NCBI GenBank assembly: GCA_004298625.1
Contig: SCSY01000160.1
Span: 1 to 7,343 of the forward strand
Reading direction: 5' to 3'
DNA: 7,343 nt
DNA from: Nitrospirota bacterium
GTDB lineage: Bacteria > Nitrospirota > Thermodesulfovibrionia > Thermodesulfovibrionales > UBA1546
Part shown: positions 1 through 6,461 of the stretch, in pieces
How positions within the stretch are numbered: the first letter of the stretch is position 1
Layout: every line of letters starts with the position of its first letter
Program-made: the position numbers and the translations under genes
Notes under the pieces: model-generated
What the model saw: only the letters and a program-made list of their open reading frames with translations
Database searches by the model: none
What the model was told of the DNA's origin: nothing

Positions 1-108
1 AATAACAATGCAAATAACAATAACAATGCAAATAACAATAACAATGCAAATAACAATAACAATGCAAATAACAATAACAATGCAAATAACAATAACAATG
101 CAAATACT
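1..108 (+). repeat. 18-bp in-frame tandem repeat (AATAACAATGCAAATAAC)
   Basis: Five identical 18-bp units run from base 1 to 90, and a sixth at 91-108 differs only in its last three bases (ACT for AAC). The array touches the window edge, so more copies may lie upstream. The unit is a multiple of three, so gain or loss of copies keeps the barrel gene in frame. Each unit encodes NNNANN. The near-perfect identity suggests recent expansion by slippage. Confidence 0.97.
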
Positions 109-1530
109 AACGCCAATGAAAATGAAAATGAAAACGAAGATGAAAACGAAAATGCAGTAAGGCTCGCCGCCCTCAGGCAGAGGCAAAAACAGAGGAGATC
201 AAGCGGCCTGTTCTCTTCAATTGTTGATATTTTGCCGGTATCTTCATTCCTTAATCTCGACAAGAATACCAGCAAGTTCAGAGGGTCTGAATCCGAATGG
301 AAAAATGCCGCCCTGAGATTCAAGGGAAATACCTATAACCTGAAGACAGAGTATTTTCTGAACCTGGATTACAATGAGTGGAGCAGCGGAAGCGCACAAC
401 ATAGGGGGCGCGGCTTAGACCTGACTACAACGACGAGATTAAAATGGAAATTTTTCCAGAAAATGGAAAACCATGCGTATTACAGGAAAAATGATATAAG
501 GGCCTACAGCCTTTCTTCTAATCTTACCGGCGGAATGAAAAAATGGAGCTATGCGCTTCATGGAGATGTTTCCCGCGCTCAATCTTCAGCTCCGAGGCAA
601 TACAATCTTAGCGGTAATATTTCCCGCGGGCATGCGCTCCAGTTCAAGGGAGTGAATCTGTCTTATAATTATGGAGCCGGCGTGGAACGCAGGATGAACG
701 CCAAGGACCAATATAAGAATGATTATTTCTTAAGAGGCGACGCCTCAGCCTTCAGGCATTTTGGAAAGAGCACGGACTGGAATTCGAGGCTTGGAATAAT
801 TAGCGGCACTTTAGGGACTACGCTTAATTTTGAGACAGGCATAAGTTATACCTTCAGGCCGCGCAAGGGACACACTGTCAGCATCGAAATTGACCCGCTA
901 AACAAAAGCCTTAAGACGCGGACGATTAAACCCCAGGTTCCATCAGGATGGGATTATGTTCTCAGAACCGGATACACGTTCGGGCTTACAAAAAATACAG
1001 GCGACAGAGGCGCTTCGGGCACGACAGCAACAGGTGCCGTGGGAGGCACGACGCGCAGTCAGCAAAAGGCTGTTACACTGCACAGGGCAAGCCTGAATCT
1101 GAATGTATATGTGGGGAGATTTAGCCTCTCATCAGATGCTTATTATGTATATGCCCCTAATATCAGCAGGAATTTCAGTTGGAATAATGCGTTATATACA
1201 ACTGTAATGGGAAAGATCGGCCTTACCATAGGCACAGGGTATACCCTGGATATGCCTGAAGGAAGGACCAAAACAAAGAACTACACCCTATACAGCCGGC
1301 TTACTTCTAAGATATCGAGGACCGGAACCCTGAGCGTTAACGCAAACTACACAAAAACAACTCCGGGCAATTCTACCATACTTGAAATTACTCCGACTGT
1401 GGGCTGGAGATGGCGCACTGTGTTTGTGGACCTGGATATAACGCTTAAAAAGGAAAAAACATCGGGCGGCAATAAGTTAACGGAAAGGAGAGTAATGCTG
1501 AGGGTGACAAGACCGTTTAAGATATTATAA
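1..1530 (+). CDS. Outer-membrane beta-barrel protein with Asn-rich N-terminal tract (5' partial)
   Basis: The reading frame is open from the first base and gives 509 visible residues; the start codon lies upstream, so the TTG at 232 or any other internal start should not be taken as the gene start. Residues 1-36 are six Asn-rich hexapeptides (NNNANN type), 37-52 an alternating Asn/Glu stretch, 54-66 a basic Arg/Gln segment, and about 67-509 a series of amphipathic strands rich in Tyr, Thr, Ser and Asn with alternating hydrophobic residues and polar turns. There are no Cys or heme motifs. The protein ends with alternating strands (VFVDLDITLKK, RRVMLRVTRPF) and the terminus FKIL, much like an outer-membrane barrel, although the last residue is Leu rather than Phe. 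Barrel class is inferred from pattern, not from a recognised family. Downstream cytochromes suggest it is the pore of a porin-cytochrome conduit. It could instead be a general porin or a surface-structure export barrel. Confidence 0.75.
   Translation, partial: NNNANNNNNANNNNNANNNNNANNNNNANNNNNANTNANENENENEDENENAVRLAALRQRQKQRRSSGLFSSIVDILPVSSFLNLDKNTSKFRGSESEWKNAALRFKGNTYNLKTEYFLNLDYNEWSSGSAQHRGRGLDLTTTTRLKWKFFQKMENHAYYRKNDIRAYSLSSNLTGGMKKWSYALHGDVSRAQSSAPRQYNLSGNISRGHALQFKGVNLSYNYGAGVERRMNAKDQYKNDYFLRGDASAFRHFGKSTDWNSRLGIISGTLGTTLNFETGISYTFRPRKGHTVSIEIDPLNKSLKTRTIKPQVPSGWDYVLRTGYTFGLTKNTGDRGASGTTATGAVGGTTRSQQKAVTLHRASLNLNVYVGRFSLSSDAYYVYAPNISRNFSWNNALYTTVMGKIGLTIGTGYTLDMPEGRTKTKNYTLYSRLTSKISRTGTLSVNANYTKTTPGNSTILEITPTVGWRWRTVFVDLDITLKKEKTSGGNKLTERRVMLRVTRPFKIL
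115..153 (+). repeat. Degenerate AATGAA hexamer repeat encoding Asn-Glu dipeptides
   Basis: Directly after the 18-bp array, AATGAA-like hexamers (AATGAA, AACGAA, GATGAA) encode alternating Asn/Asp-Glu. The synonymous changes make it older or more diverged than the upstream array. It adds an acidic section to the low-complexity region ahead of the barrel. Confidence 0.85.
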
Positions 1531-1533
1531 AAG

Positions 1534-1561
1534 AAGCGAATAGCGTGTAGCGGGTAGGGGA
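1534..1561 (+). repeat. Degenerate heptamer repeat (TAGCGNG type), upstream arm
   Basis: Between the barrel stop codon and the parvulin start lie consecutive 7-bp units: AAGCGAA, TAGCGTG, TAGCGGG, TAGGGGA. They are the reverse-complement type of the CTACNCG heptamers at 1676-1703. Bases 1542-1557 can pair with 1690-1705 over 16 positions, one of them a G-U pair in RNA. No gene is visible in this 95-nt gap, and no terminator-like hairpin followed by a T run is seen. Confidence 0.7.
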
Positions 1562-1613
1562 AAACGCATAAAATTAATAATTGCAAAAGATGAGCAAAAA
1601 TAATATAAATGAT

Positions 1614-1620
1614 AAAGGGG
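1614..1620 (+). promoter_or_regulatory. Ribosome binding site supporting the ATG at 1626
   Basis: AAAGGGG lies five bases before the ATG at 1626. The upstream in-frame alternatives, TTG 1581 and ATG 1590, have no such purine-rich site and would put a polar extension before the signal peptide. This site decides the start. Confidence 0.65.
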
Positions 1621-1625
1621 TTGGA

Positions 1626-2621
1626 ATGAAGAATGGAATCAGGATTTTACTAACGGCGATATTGGTTTTGTCTTTCTACACGCTATCCGCTACTCGCTAC
1701 ACGCTGTGCTTTGCTGAGGAACAGAAGCCGGAATCGGCCCTCAACGAGATTGCAGTTTCCGTTAATGGGGAGAATATATTGGAGGCGGAAGTTAAAATGG
1801 CGCTTAACAGGCTGATCCCTGCAAGCACTTTCCACGGCCGGGTATCGAGCGAAAAGATGGAAGAGCTCAGAAAATCCGCGCTTGCTTCACTGATTGAAGG
1901 GGAACTGCTTTATCAGGAAGGAAAAAGACGCGGCATTAGCGTTAAAAAATCAGAAGTGAAAGAGGTTGTTGATAAAAATAAAGCGGCCTTTAAGAAGAAG
2001 AAAGATTTTTATAATGCGCTTGAAAAAATGGGGCTGACAGAGGAGAGTTTCAAGAAGCTTATAGAAAAAGGGTTTGTTGCGAGGGATTTGTTAAAACAGG
2101 AACTGGAAGATAAAATAAAGTTGTCGGAGGCAGACCTGGAAGACTATTATAATAAAAACAAGGGCAAGTTTTTTTCGCCCAACAAGATAAGGCTGAGGGA
2201 GATATTGATAGGCGTTTCTCCCACTGCCACGCAGGAAGAACGGGAAGAAAAAAAGAAGAAGGCGGAAGATTTGCTTAAGAAGATTAAGGCAGGCGGGGAT
2301 TTTGCCGAACTTGCATATAATTATTCCGAGGATGATTTCAGGGTAAAGGGCGGCGACCTGGGAATGTCTCATAAGGGCAGGCTTTTGCCGGAACTCGAGG
2401 AGGAGGCCGAGTCGCTTAATATCGGCGAGGTAAGCGGGCTGATAGAGACGATAAGCGGTTACCATATAATAAAACTGGAAGAACAAGAACCGGCAAGGCA
2501 GCTTGCTTTTTCCGAGGTGAAAGATTCCCTTAAGAAAGAACTTGAGTCCAGGAGGTATAATGAGGCAAAAGAGGCTATAATAAAATCGTTGAAGGAAAAA
2601 GCTAATATAAAGATTTATTAG
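1626..2621 (+). CDS. Exported parvulin-type peptidyl-prolyl isomerase / SurA-PrsA-like chaperone
   Basis: From ATG 1626 the protein has 331 residues. Residues 1-30 form a signal peptide (basic start, hydrophobic core, likely cleavage after CFA30) with no lipobox. Residues 40-170 are a helical SurA_N/trigger-factor-like chaperone region beginning with the typical IAVSVNGENI segment. Residues 187-285 are the parvulin (PpiC/rotamase) domain, with FAELAYNYSED (226-236), GGDLG (242-246) and GYHIIKL (278-284). A helical tail (296-325) follows. The usual first His of the fold (HILI in many members) is Glu here (REILI, 191-195), so catalysis may be weak and chaperone action more important. It probably acts in the periplasm and, placed after the barrel gene, may help fold that barrel or the exported cytochromes. 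Part of the signal peptide (YTLSATRYTLC) is encoded by a heptamer repeat. The family call is firm; the client is inferred. Confidence 0.93.
   Translation: MKNGIRILLTAILVLSFYTLSATRYTLCFAEEQKPESALNEIAVSVNGENILEAEVKMALNRLIPASTFHGRVSSEKMEELRKSALASLIEGELLYQEGKRRGISVKKSEVKEVVDKNKAAFKKKKDFYNALEKMGLTEESFKKLIEKGFVARDLLKQELEDKIKLSEADLEDYYNKNKGKFFSPNKIRLREILIGVSPTATQEEREEKKKKAEDLLKKIKAGGDFAELAYNYSEDDFRVKGGDLGMSHKGRLLPELEEEAESLNIGEVSGLIETISGYHIIKLEEQEPARQLAFSEVKDSLKKELESRRYNEAKEAIIKSLKEKANIKIY
1676..1705 (+). repeat. Degenerate heptamer repeat (CTACNCG type) inside the signal-peptide coding region
   Basis: Four consecutive 7-bp units, CTACACG, CTATCCG, CTACTCG and CTACACG, followed by a partial CT, lie in the parvulin gene. 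In frame they encode YTLSATRYTL, where Tyr-Thr-Leu recurs after seven residues. The units are inverted relative to those at 1534-1561; CTACACGCTA (1676-1685) is the exact reverse complement of 1541-1550. Confidence 0.8.
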
Positions 2622-2658
2622 TTGAGAAGGCATAATAATCAAAGGGGGCTAAATTTAA

Positions 2659-3708
2659 ATGAAATCTTTAAATAAAAGTTACAACAGGTTCGGCTTGAAA
2701 CTTATTATCCTTTTTGCGCTTATTTTTATAATAGGTTGCGCTCCTGTTTACAGGGCCAATATTGACTATACCGCGAGCGAGGGTATTCTCTGGCCGGGAC
2801 AACCTGAAAAGCCGAGGATAAAATACCTGTGGAGTCTTTATTCTTTAGCCCCGCAGATGTCTTTCGCGGATTTTCTTGCCGGCGGAGGAGATCCCTCAGA
2901 CCCGAAGACCAGCCTGGCCCTGCTGACTCCCAACAGCGTTTATTTTGAAAATGACAGGCTTTACATAGCCGACACCGGAGCCATGAGGGTTACTGTTGTA
3001 AACACAAAGACAATGGATATTCTTCAGGTAGGCGTAGACGGCAAGGGCGAACTGGAGTATCCTGTGGGCGCAATTGCCGATAAGGCAGGGAATATATATG
3101 TGGCGGACTCGGACCTTCGCAAGGTTCTTGTCTATGACAGGGATGGAAAATTCATCAAAAACTTTTCCACTATCAATTTCCAGAGGCCGACAGGGCTTGC
3201 GTATGACAGGGAAAGAGAAGTCATATATGTTGTGGACACGCTTGATCATAAGGTATACGGCATTGGCAGCGACGGCAATGTAAAGCTGAGTTTCGGCAAA
3301 AGGGGCGACGGCAGCGTAGAATTTAACTATCCCTCCCATATAAGTGTGGGCGCAAACGGAAGGCTTTGTGTTTCCGATTCGTTAAATTTCAGGATACAGT
3401 GTCTTGACCGGGAAGGGAGATTAATTTTCAAGTTCGGTTCGGCAGGGGACTCCTATGATAAATTTGCAATCCCAAAAGGAGTTGCCGAGGACAGTGAGGG
3501 CAATATCTATGTGGTGGATTCCCTTCAGGATATGGTAAAGATATTTAACCGGGATGGGAGGCTTTTGTTGTTTTTCGGGGAAAAGGGGAGTAGCCTGGGG
3601 ATGTTCTGGCTTCCGACCGGCATATTTATTGATAAGGATGATAAAATATATGTAGCTGACGCCTATAACCACAGGGTTCAGGTGTTTCAGTTTTTGGGAG
3701 GCAAATAA
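2659..3708 (+). CDS. NHL-repeat lipoprotein, predicted six-bladed beta-propeller
   Basis: The 349-residue protein starts at ATG 2659, ten bases after AAAGGGGG (2641-2648). A basic/hydrophobic leader ends in a lipobox IIGC with the lipid-bearing Cys at 27, followed by Ala-Pro, so it should be a membrane-anchored lipoprotein. The segment WPGQPEKPRIKYLWSL (45-60) is the short Pro-rich lead typical of NHL lipoproteins encoded next to multiheme cytochromes. Six NHL repeats follow, around 89-130, 133-170, 175-213, 222-260, 269-307 and 316-346, each with the P-x-G/S/A...IYVAD/VVD...R/KVxV/I pattern; six fits a closed propeller. No heme or catalytic motif is visible, so a binding or scaffold role is most likely. 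It lies 37 nt after the parvulin gene and overlaps the cytochrome start by one base, which suggests coupled translation. Confidence 0.93.
   Translation: MKSLNKSYNRFGLKLIILFALIFIIGCAPVYRANIDYTASEGILWPGQPEKPRIKYLWSLYSLAPQMSFADFLAGGGDPSDPKTSLALLTPNSVYFENDRLYIADTGAMRVTVVNTKTMDILQVGVDGKGELEYPVGAIADKAGNIYVADSDLRKVLVYDRDGKFIKNFSTINFQRPTGLAYDREREVIYVVDTLDHKVYGIGSDGNVKLSFGKRGDGSVEFNYPSHISVGANGRLCVSDSLNFRIQCLDREGRLIFKFGSAGDSYDKFAIPKGVAEDSEGNIYVVDSLQDMVKIFNRDGRLLLFFGEKGSSLGMFWLPTGIFIDKDDKIYVADAYNHRVQVFQFLGGK
3696..3701 (+). promoter_or_regulatory. Ribosome binding site embedded in the end of the NHL gene
   Basis: GGGAGG lies six bases before ATG 3708 and within the last codons of the NHL gene. With the TAATG stop/start overlap it supports translational coupling of the lipoprotein and the four-heme cytochrome. 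Confidence 0.8.
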
Positions 3709-4523
3709 TGCTTAAAAAAGTTCAGAAGGCAAACAAGTTTCAAGAGGTTCGAGTAGTGGCTATTGCAACTATTTTAGCTATTGCAACTTTTGCAACTTCT
3801 ATTGTTTTTGCCGGCATAACAGGCACAAAACACGACCTGTCTACAAGCGGCCCGGGGACCATAAAAGCTGCGGCCGGAGGTGTTACCCAGAAATGTGTCT
3901 TCTGCCATACGCCTCATTCATCAAGCAAAGAAGGGCCTTTGTGGAATCATTCGCTCAGCAGCGCAACTTATGTTGTATATACCAGCCTTACGATGCTTAC
4001 CATACCCAGTCAGCCGGACTTCGGTTCAAAACTTTGCCTTGGCTGTCATGATGGGACAGTAGCCCTGGGTCTGCTCGTTAATACACCCGGCAGCGAGGCA
4101 AATCCTGTTGCAATGACTCAGACTTATATGCCTGCAGGCGCAACCGGATATATGGGCACAGATCTAACAAACAAGCATCCTGTGTCAATTGTGATAAATG
4201 GTCCATTTATTACTGCTAAACAAGCCCAGTGTGCGCCCCCCCCGGCTGGCCTGGGCACTACGGGGGTTCAATACCCCGCTGCCTCCAGCCCTGTAAAGCT
4301 CTATAAGACAGGTAATACGTATGGCGGAGAGGGAGGAAACGGCGTTCAGTGCAGGAGCTGTCATGACCCGCACGATGATGTGGGTAGCTGGAGGTGTTTT
4401 CTTGTACATGTGCCTGGAATAAACTGTACAACTTGTCCGTGTGCCCCTGCTTTAAATCCATTAGCGCCATTAGGCAGTAATCCGGATGCGCTGTGTGCTG
4501 AATGCCATTATACTTGTCTGTAA
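3708..4523 (+). CDS. Secreted four-heme c-type cytochrome
   Basis: The 271-residue protein has a signal peptide (hydrophobic stretch 16-34, likely cleavage after VFA35) and four CXXCH heme c motifs: CVFCH (63-67), CLGCH (110-114), CRSCH (215-219) and CAECH (263-267). Possible distal His ligands are in TPHS (70), WNH (81), KHPVSI (157) and DPH (222). The CHTPH...WNHSLSSATYVVYTS...CLGCHDGTVA...HPVS...CRSCHDPH order is that of a cytochrome family common in Geobacter-like and Nitrospirota genomes, and such proteins often end just after the last CXXCH, as here. It presumably carries electrons in the periplasm or at the outer membrane. Oddities are six non-heme Cys (175, 230, 240, 243, 245, 270), including a CTTCPC cluster, and a GC-rich hairpin segment within the gene (residues about 179-194). 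Electron partners are inferred from neighbours only. Confidence 0.93.
   Translation: MLKKVQKANKFQEVRVVAIATILAIATFATSIVFAGITGTKHDLSTSGPGTIKAAAGGVTQKCVFCHTPHSSSKEGPLWNHSLSSATYVVYTSLTMLTIPSQPDFGSKLCLGCHDGTVALGLLVNTPGSEANPVAMTQTYMPAGATGYMGTDLTNKHPVSIVINGPFITAKQAQCAPPPAGLGTTGVQYPAASSPVKLYKTGNTYGGEGGNGVQCRSCHDPHDDVGSWRCFLVHVPGINCTTCPCAPALNPLAPLGSNPDALCAECHYTCL
4236..4290 (+). repeat. GC-rich imperfect palindrome next to a C8 run, inside the cytochrome gene
   Basis: A run of eight C (4236-4243) is followed by a nested inverted repeat: GGCTGG 4244-4249 with CCAGCC 4285-4290; GGGCA 4253-4257 with TGCCT 4280-4284 (one G-T pair); CGGGG 4261-4265 with CCCCG 4274-4278. The cap is GTTCAATA and small bulges separate the stems. 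It encodes a Pro/Ala/Gly/Thr-rich linker between the HPVS region and the third heme motif. It may be an in-frame inserted palindromic element or simply a structured GC-rich coding stretch. Confidence 0.55.
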
Positions 4524-4536
4524 AGAAGGTAAAGGG

Positions 4537-4566
4537 ATGAAGGTGAGATTTTTAGAAAAGGTATAA
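4537..4566 (+). other. Possible nine-codon mini-ORF in the gap before the propeller/PKD gene
   Basis: ATG 4537 is preceded by GAAGGTAAAGGG and opens a frame MKVRFLEKV that stops at 4564-4566. It lies 13 nt after the cytochrome stop, in a 77-nt gap. It may be a leader peptide, a remnant of a lost gene start, or chance. Nothing beyond the start-site spacing supports translation. Confidence 0.2.
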
Positions 4567-4590
4567 AAATTTCATTAAATTGTGCTTGTT

Positions 4591-4596
4591 GGAGGT
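4591..4596 (+). promoter_or_regulatory. Ribosome binding site deciding the start at 4601
   Basis: GGAGGT lies four bases before ATG 4601 but only one base before ATG 4598 and inside the extension that would begin at TTG 4580. The spacing favours 4601, where the signal peptide (MKKYLYIRV...) begins in the normal way. Confidence 0.7.
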
Positions 4597-4600
4597 AATG

Positions 4601-6427
4601 ATGAAGAAATATCTTTATATCCGAGTTGCTTTTAGTTTTTGGGTTTTCTTGTGTTTGCTGTATCCATGTTTTTCATGGGCTGATGCAGTTCCTCTGACCG
4701 ATGACCTTTTGGCAAGCGAAGGGTTTGGTGGATGGTTCCCCGACATAGCCATGAATGAAAAAGGAAAGGTTATTGTTGTAGGCGGAAGTTCAGATGGCCT
4801 GGGAATCTGGGCGCGCATTTACAGTCCTGACGGCAAACCAACAACCGAGCCTTTTCTCGTGAATGAAAATACTGCAGCTAACCGGAGATGGCCGCGGGCT
4901 GGAATGGATGCTCAAGGAAACTCTGTTATTGTTTGGTATTCTTCTGACCGCGGTAATGGCGGTAATATGCGTGCCCGCAGATTTGGACCAGATGGGGTTC
5001 CGATAGGATCTGAATTTGGGGTCGGTAGTATGTTTTCCTTCCCTTCTTTTTGTGGTCCCAGAGTAGCTGTTGCTCCAACAGGCCATTTTGTTGTGACATG
5101 GGAGCACGGATTAGGAAAGGTTGGTGGTCGCATTTATGGTCCTGACGGCAGCCCCATTACCGGAGTATTAGAGGTATATTCATACTGGAGTGCAATGTTT
5201 TTTCATCAGACTATGCCTGATGTATCTGCTTCAAAGGACAGGTTTGTCTTTGTGTGGCGGGAACCAAGAACTATTGCGGGTCCAGGTGTATATGCAAGGA
5301 TAGTTGACTTTAATGGGAATTTCTTAACTGGAAAAGTCAAGGTCAATGAAAATAATATGACAATTTACCCTGGACCTTCTGTTGCTATGGACAGAGAAGG
5401 TAATTTTACGGTTTCATGGGAGAGTGCGTATGAAGGTGATCTTAATGTTTATGCCAGGCGATTTAATCCTGATGCCGCGCCTATTACATCTGAATTCAGG
5501 GTAAATACTTACTTAACAGATTCTCAGTGGCATCCATCTGTTTCAAGAGATCCTGATGGACATGAAATTATTACATGGACGAGTGCTGCACAGGATGGAA
5601 GTTCTTCTGGAGTGTTTGCCCAGAGATATGATATTGATGGAACTCCCATCAAGGGAGAGTTTCAGGTTAACAGTAACACATTGGGATCTCAAGGTAGGCC
5701 AAGGGTTGCTATGGCAGGAAAGGAGCGTTTTGCAATAACATGGCTGGGACATCTTCCTGGTACAATATACCCATGGCATCATGATGTTTGGGTGAAGTTT
5801 TTTGGTCCTGAATCAAATCAAATTCCCCTTGCCAATGCAGGTCCTGACCAGACTATTCAGCTTCAATCATGTTCAGGTTCAACCGTAACACTTGATGGTT
5901 CGGTATCCCAGGACCCGGATGGCGATGCGTTAACATATACATGGACGTGGGATGGCGGAAGCGCAGATGGTGTTAATCCGGCTATTGCTTTTCCTTATGG
6001 CCTTACCACAGTAACCCTCATTGTTGATGACGGCAAAGGCGGCGCTTCGAGCGATACCGTAGATATAAACATAGTTGACACAATAGCGCCGTCACTCGAT
6101 GTTTCTATTAATCCGAGTGTTATATGGCCGCCGAATCATAAATATGTAAAAGTTGTTCCGTCCGTAAATGTAAACGATGCATGTGTCGCTGCTGTAAATG
6201 TGGAACTTGTATCGGCAACGAGCAGCGAACCTGACAATGGATTGGGAGACGGAGACACTGCAAACGATATCATGGTTAATACAGATGGAACGATTTCCCT
6301 GAGAGCCGAAAGGTCCGGAACAGGAAACGGAAGGGTCTATATGATAACCTATAAGGCAACAGACTTTGCAGGCAATGCGACTGTTTCATCGGCGACGGCA
6401 ATTGTGCCTCATGATATGGGTAAGTAA
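4601..6427 (+). CDS. Secreted propeller-repeat protein with PKD domain and C-terminal Ig-like module
   Basis: From ATG 4601 the protein has 608 residues. Residues 1-27 are a signal peptide (cleavage likely after SWA27). About seven repeats of 40-55 residues follow, starting near 46, 97, 152, 205, 258, 311 and 367, each of the form P-x-V-A-x-D-x-x-G-x-F-x-V-x-W...G-x-Y-A-R-R-F...G-x-P...F-x-V-N; seven fits a beta-propeller. Residues 410-492 are a PKD domain (ANAGPDQTIQL, LDGSVSQDPDGDALTYTW, VDDGKGG). Residues 495-608 match a module common in exported bacterial proteins (WPPNHKYV, EPDNGLGDGDTANDI, LRAERSGTGNGRVY, VPHDMGK at the end). There is no heme motif and no transmembrane anchor after the signal. 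A binding or adhesive role at the cell surface or in the periplasm is plausible; no enzyme function is visible. The gene is T-ending-codon rich in its propeller half compared with its neighbours. Confidence 0.88.
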   Translation: MKKYLYIRVAFSFWVFLCLLYPCFSWADAVPLTDDLLASEGFGGWFPDIAMNEKGKVIVVGGSSDGLGIWARIYSPDGKPTTEPFLVNENTAANRRWPRAGMDAQGNSVIVWYSSDRGNGGNMRARRFGPDGVPIGSEFGVGSMFSFPSFCGPRVAVAPTGHFVVTWEHGLGKVGGRIYGPDGSPITGVLEVYSYWSAMFFHQTMPDVSASKDRFVFVWREPRTIAGPGVYARIVDFNGNFLTGKVKVNENNMTIYPGPSVAMDREGNFTVSWESAYEGDLNVYARRFNPDAAPITSEFRVNTYLTDSQWHPSVSRDPDGHEIITWTSAAQDGSSSGVFAQRYDIDGTPIKGEFQVNSNTLGSQGRPRVAMAGKERFAITWLGHLPGTIYPWHHDVWVKFFGPESNQIPLANAGPDQTIQLQSCSGSTVTLDGSVSQDPDGDALTYTWTWDGGSADGVNPAIAFPYGLTTVTLIVDDGKGGASSDTVDINIVDTIAPSLDVSINPSVIWPPNHKYVKVVPSVNVNDACVAAVNVELVSATSSEPDNGLGDGDTANDIMVNTDGTISLRAERSGTGNGRVYMITYKATDFAGNATVSSATAIVPHDMGK

Positions 6428-6444
6428 AATTTTTTACAAGTATG

Positions 6445-6457
6445 AAGGAGGGGTGAT
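6445..6457 (+). promoter_or_regulatory. Strong ribosome binding site before the seven-heme cytochrome
   Basis: AAGGAGGGGTGAT is close to the full anti-Shine-Dalgarno complement apart from two extra bases. Its AAGGAGG core ends ten bases before ATG 6462. It points to high translation of this cytochrome and fixes its start. Confidence 0.75.
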
Positions 6458-6461
6458 AATA

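Noticed and set aside
1..108. CRISPR array
   Set aside because: The 18-bp units are directly contiguous with no spacers and encode protein in frame.
232..234. TTG as the start of the barrel gene
   Set aside because: The same frame is open back to base 1 through the Asn-rich repeat with no stop, there is no ribosome binding site before 232, and no signal peptide follows it.
1581..1592. TTG 1581 or ATG 1590 as the parvulin start
   Set aside because: Both lack a good ribosome binding site and add a polar extension before the signal peptide; ATG 1626 has AAAGGGG at proper spacing.
2091..2642. 183-codon open frame on the - strand
   Set aside because: It lies wholly antisense to the parvulin gene, has low-complexity Phe/Leu-rich translation typical of the reverse of Lys/Glu-rich coding, and has no recognisable domain.
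4262..4287. tRNA T-arm-like sequence (GGTTCAATACC followed by CCA)
   Set aside because: The stem and the distance to CCA do not fit a tRNA, no anticodon arm is seen, and the region lies inside a well-supported cytochrome frame.
4790..5133. Overlapping open frames on the - strand
   Set aside because: They are antisense to the propeller repeats, which show clear periodic protein pattern on the + strand.
6428..6461. Rho-independent terminator after the propeller/PKD gene (T run at 6429-6435)
   Set aside because: No stable hairpin precedes the T run, and the run sits almost directly after the stop codon.
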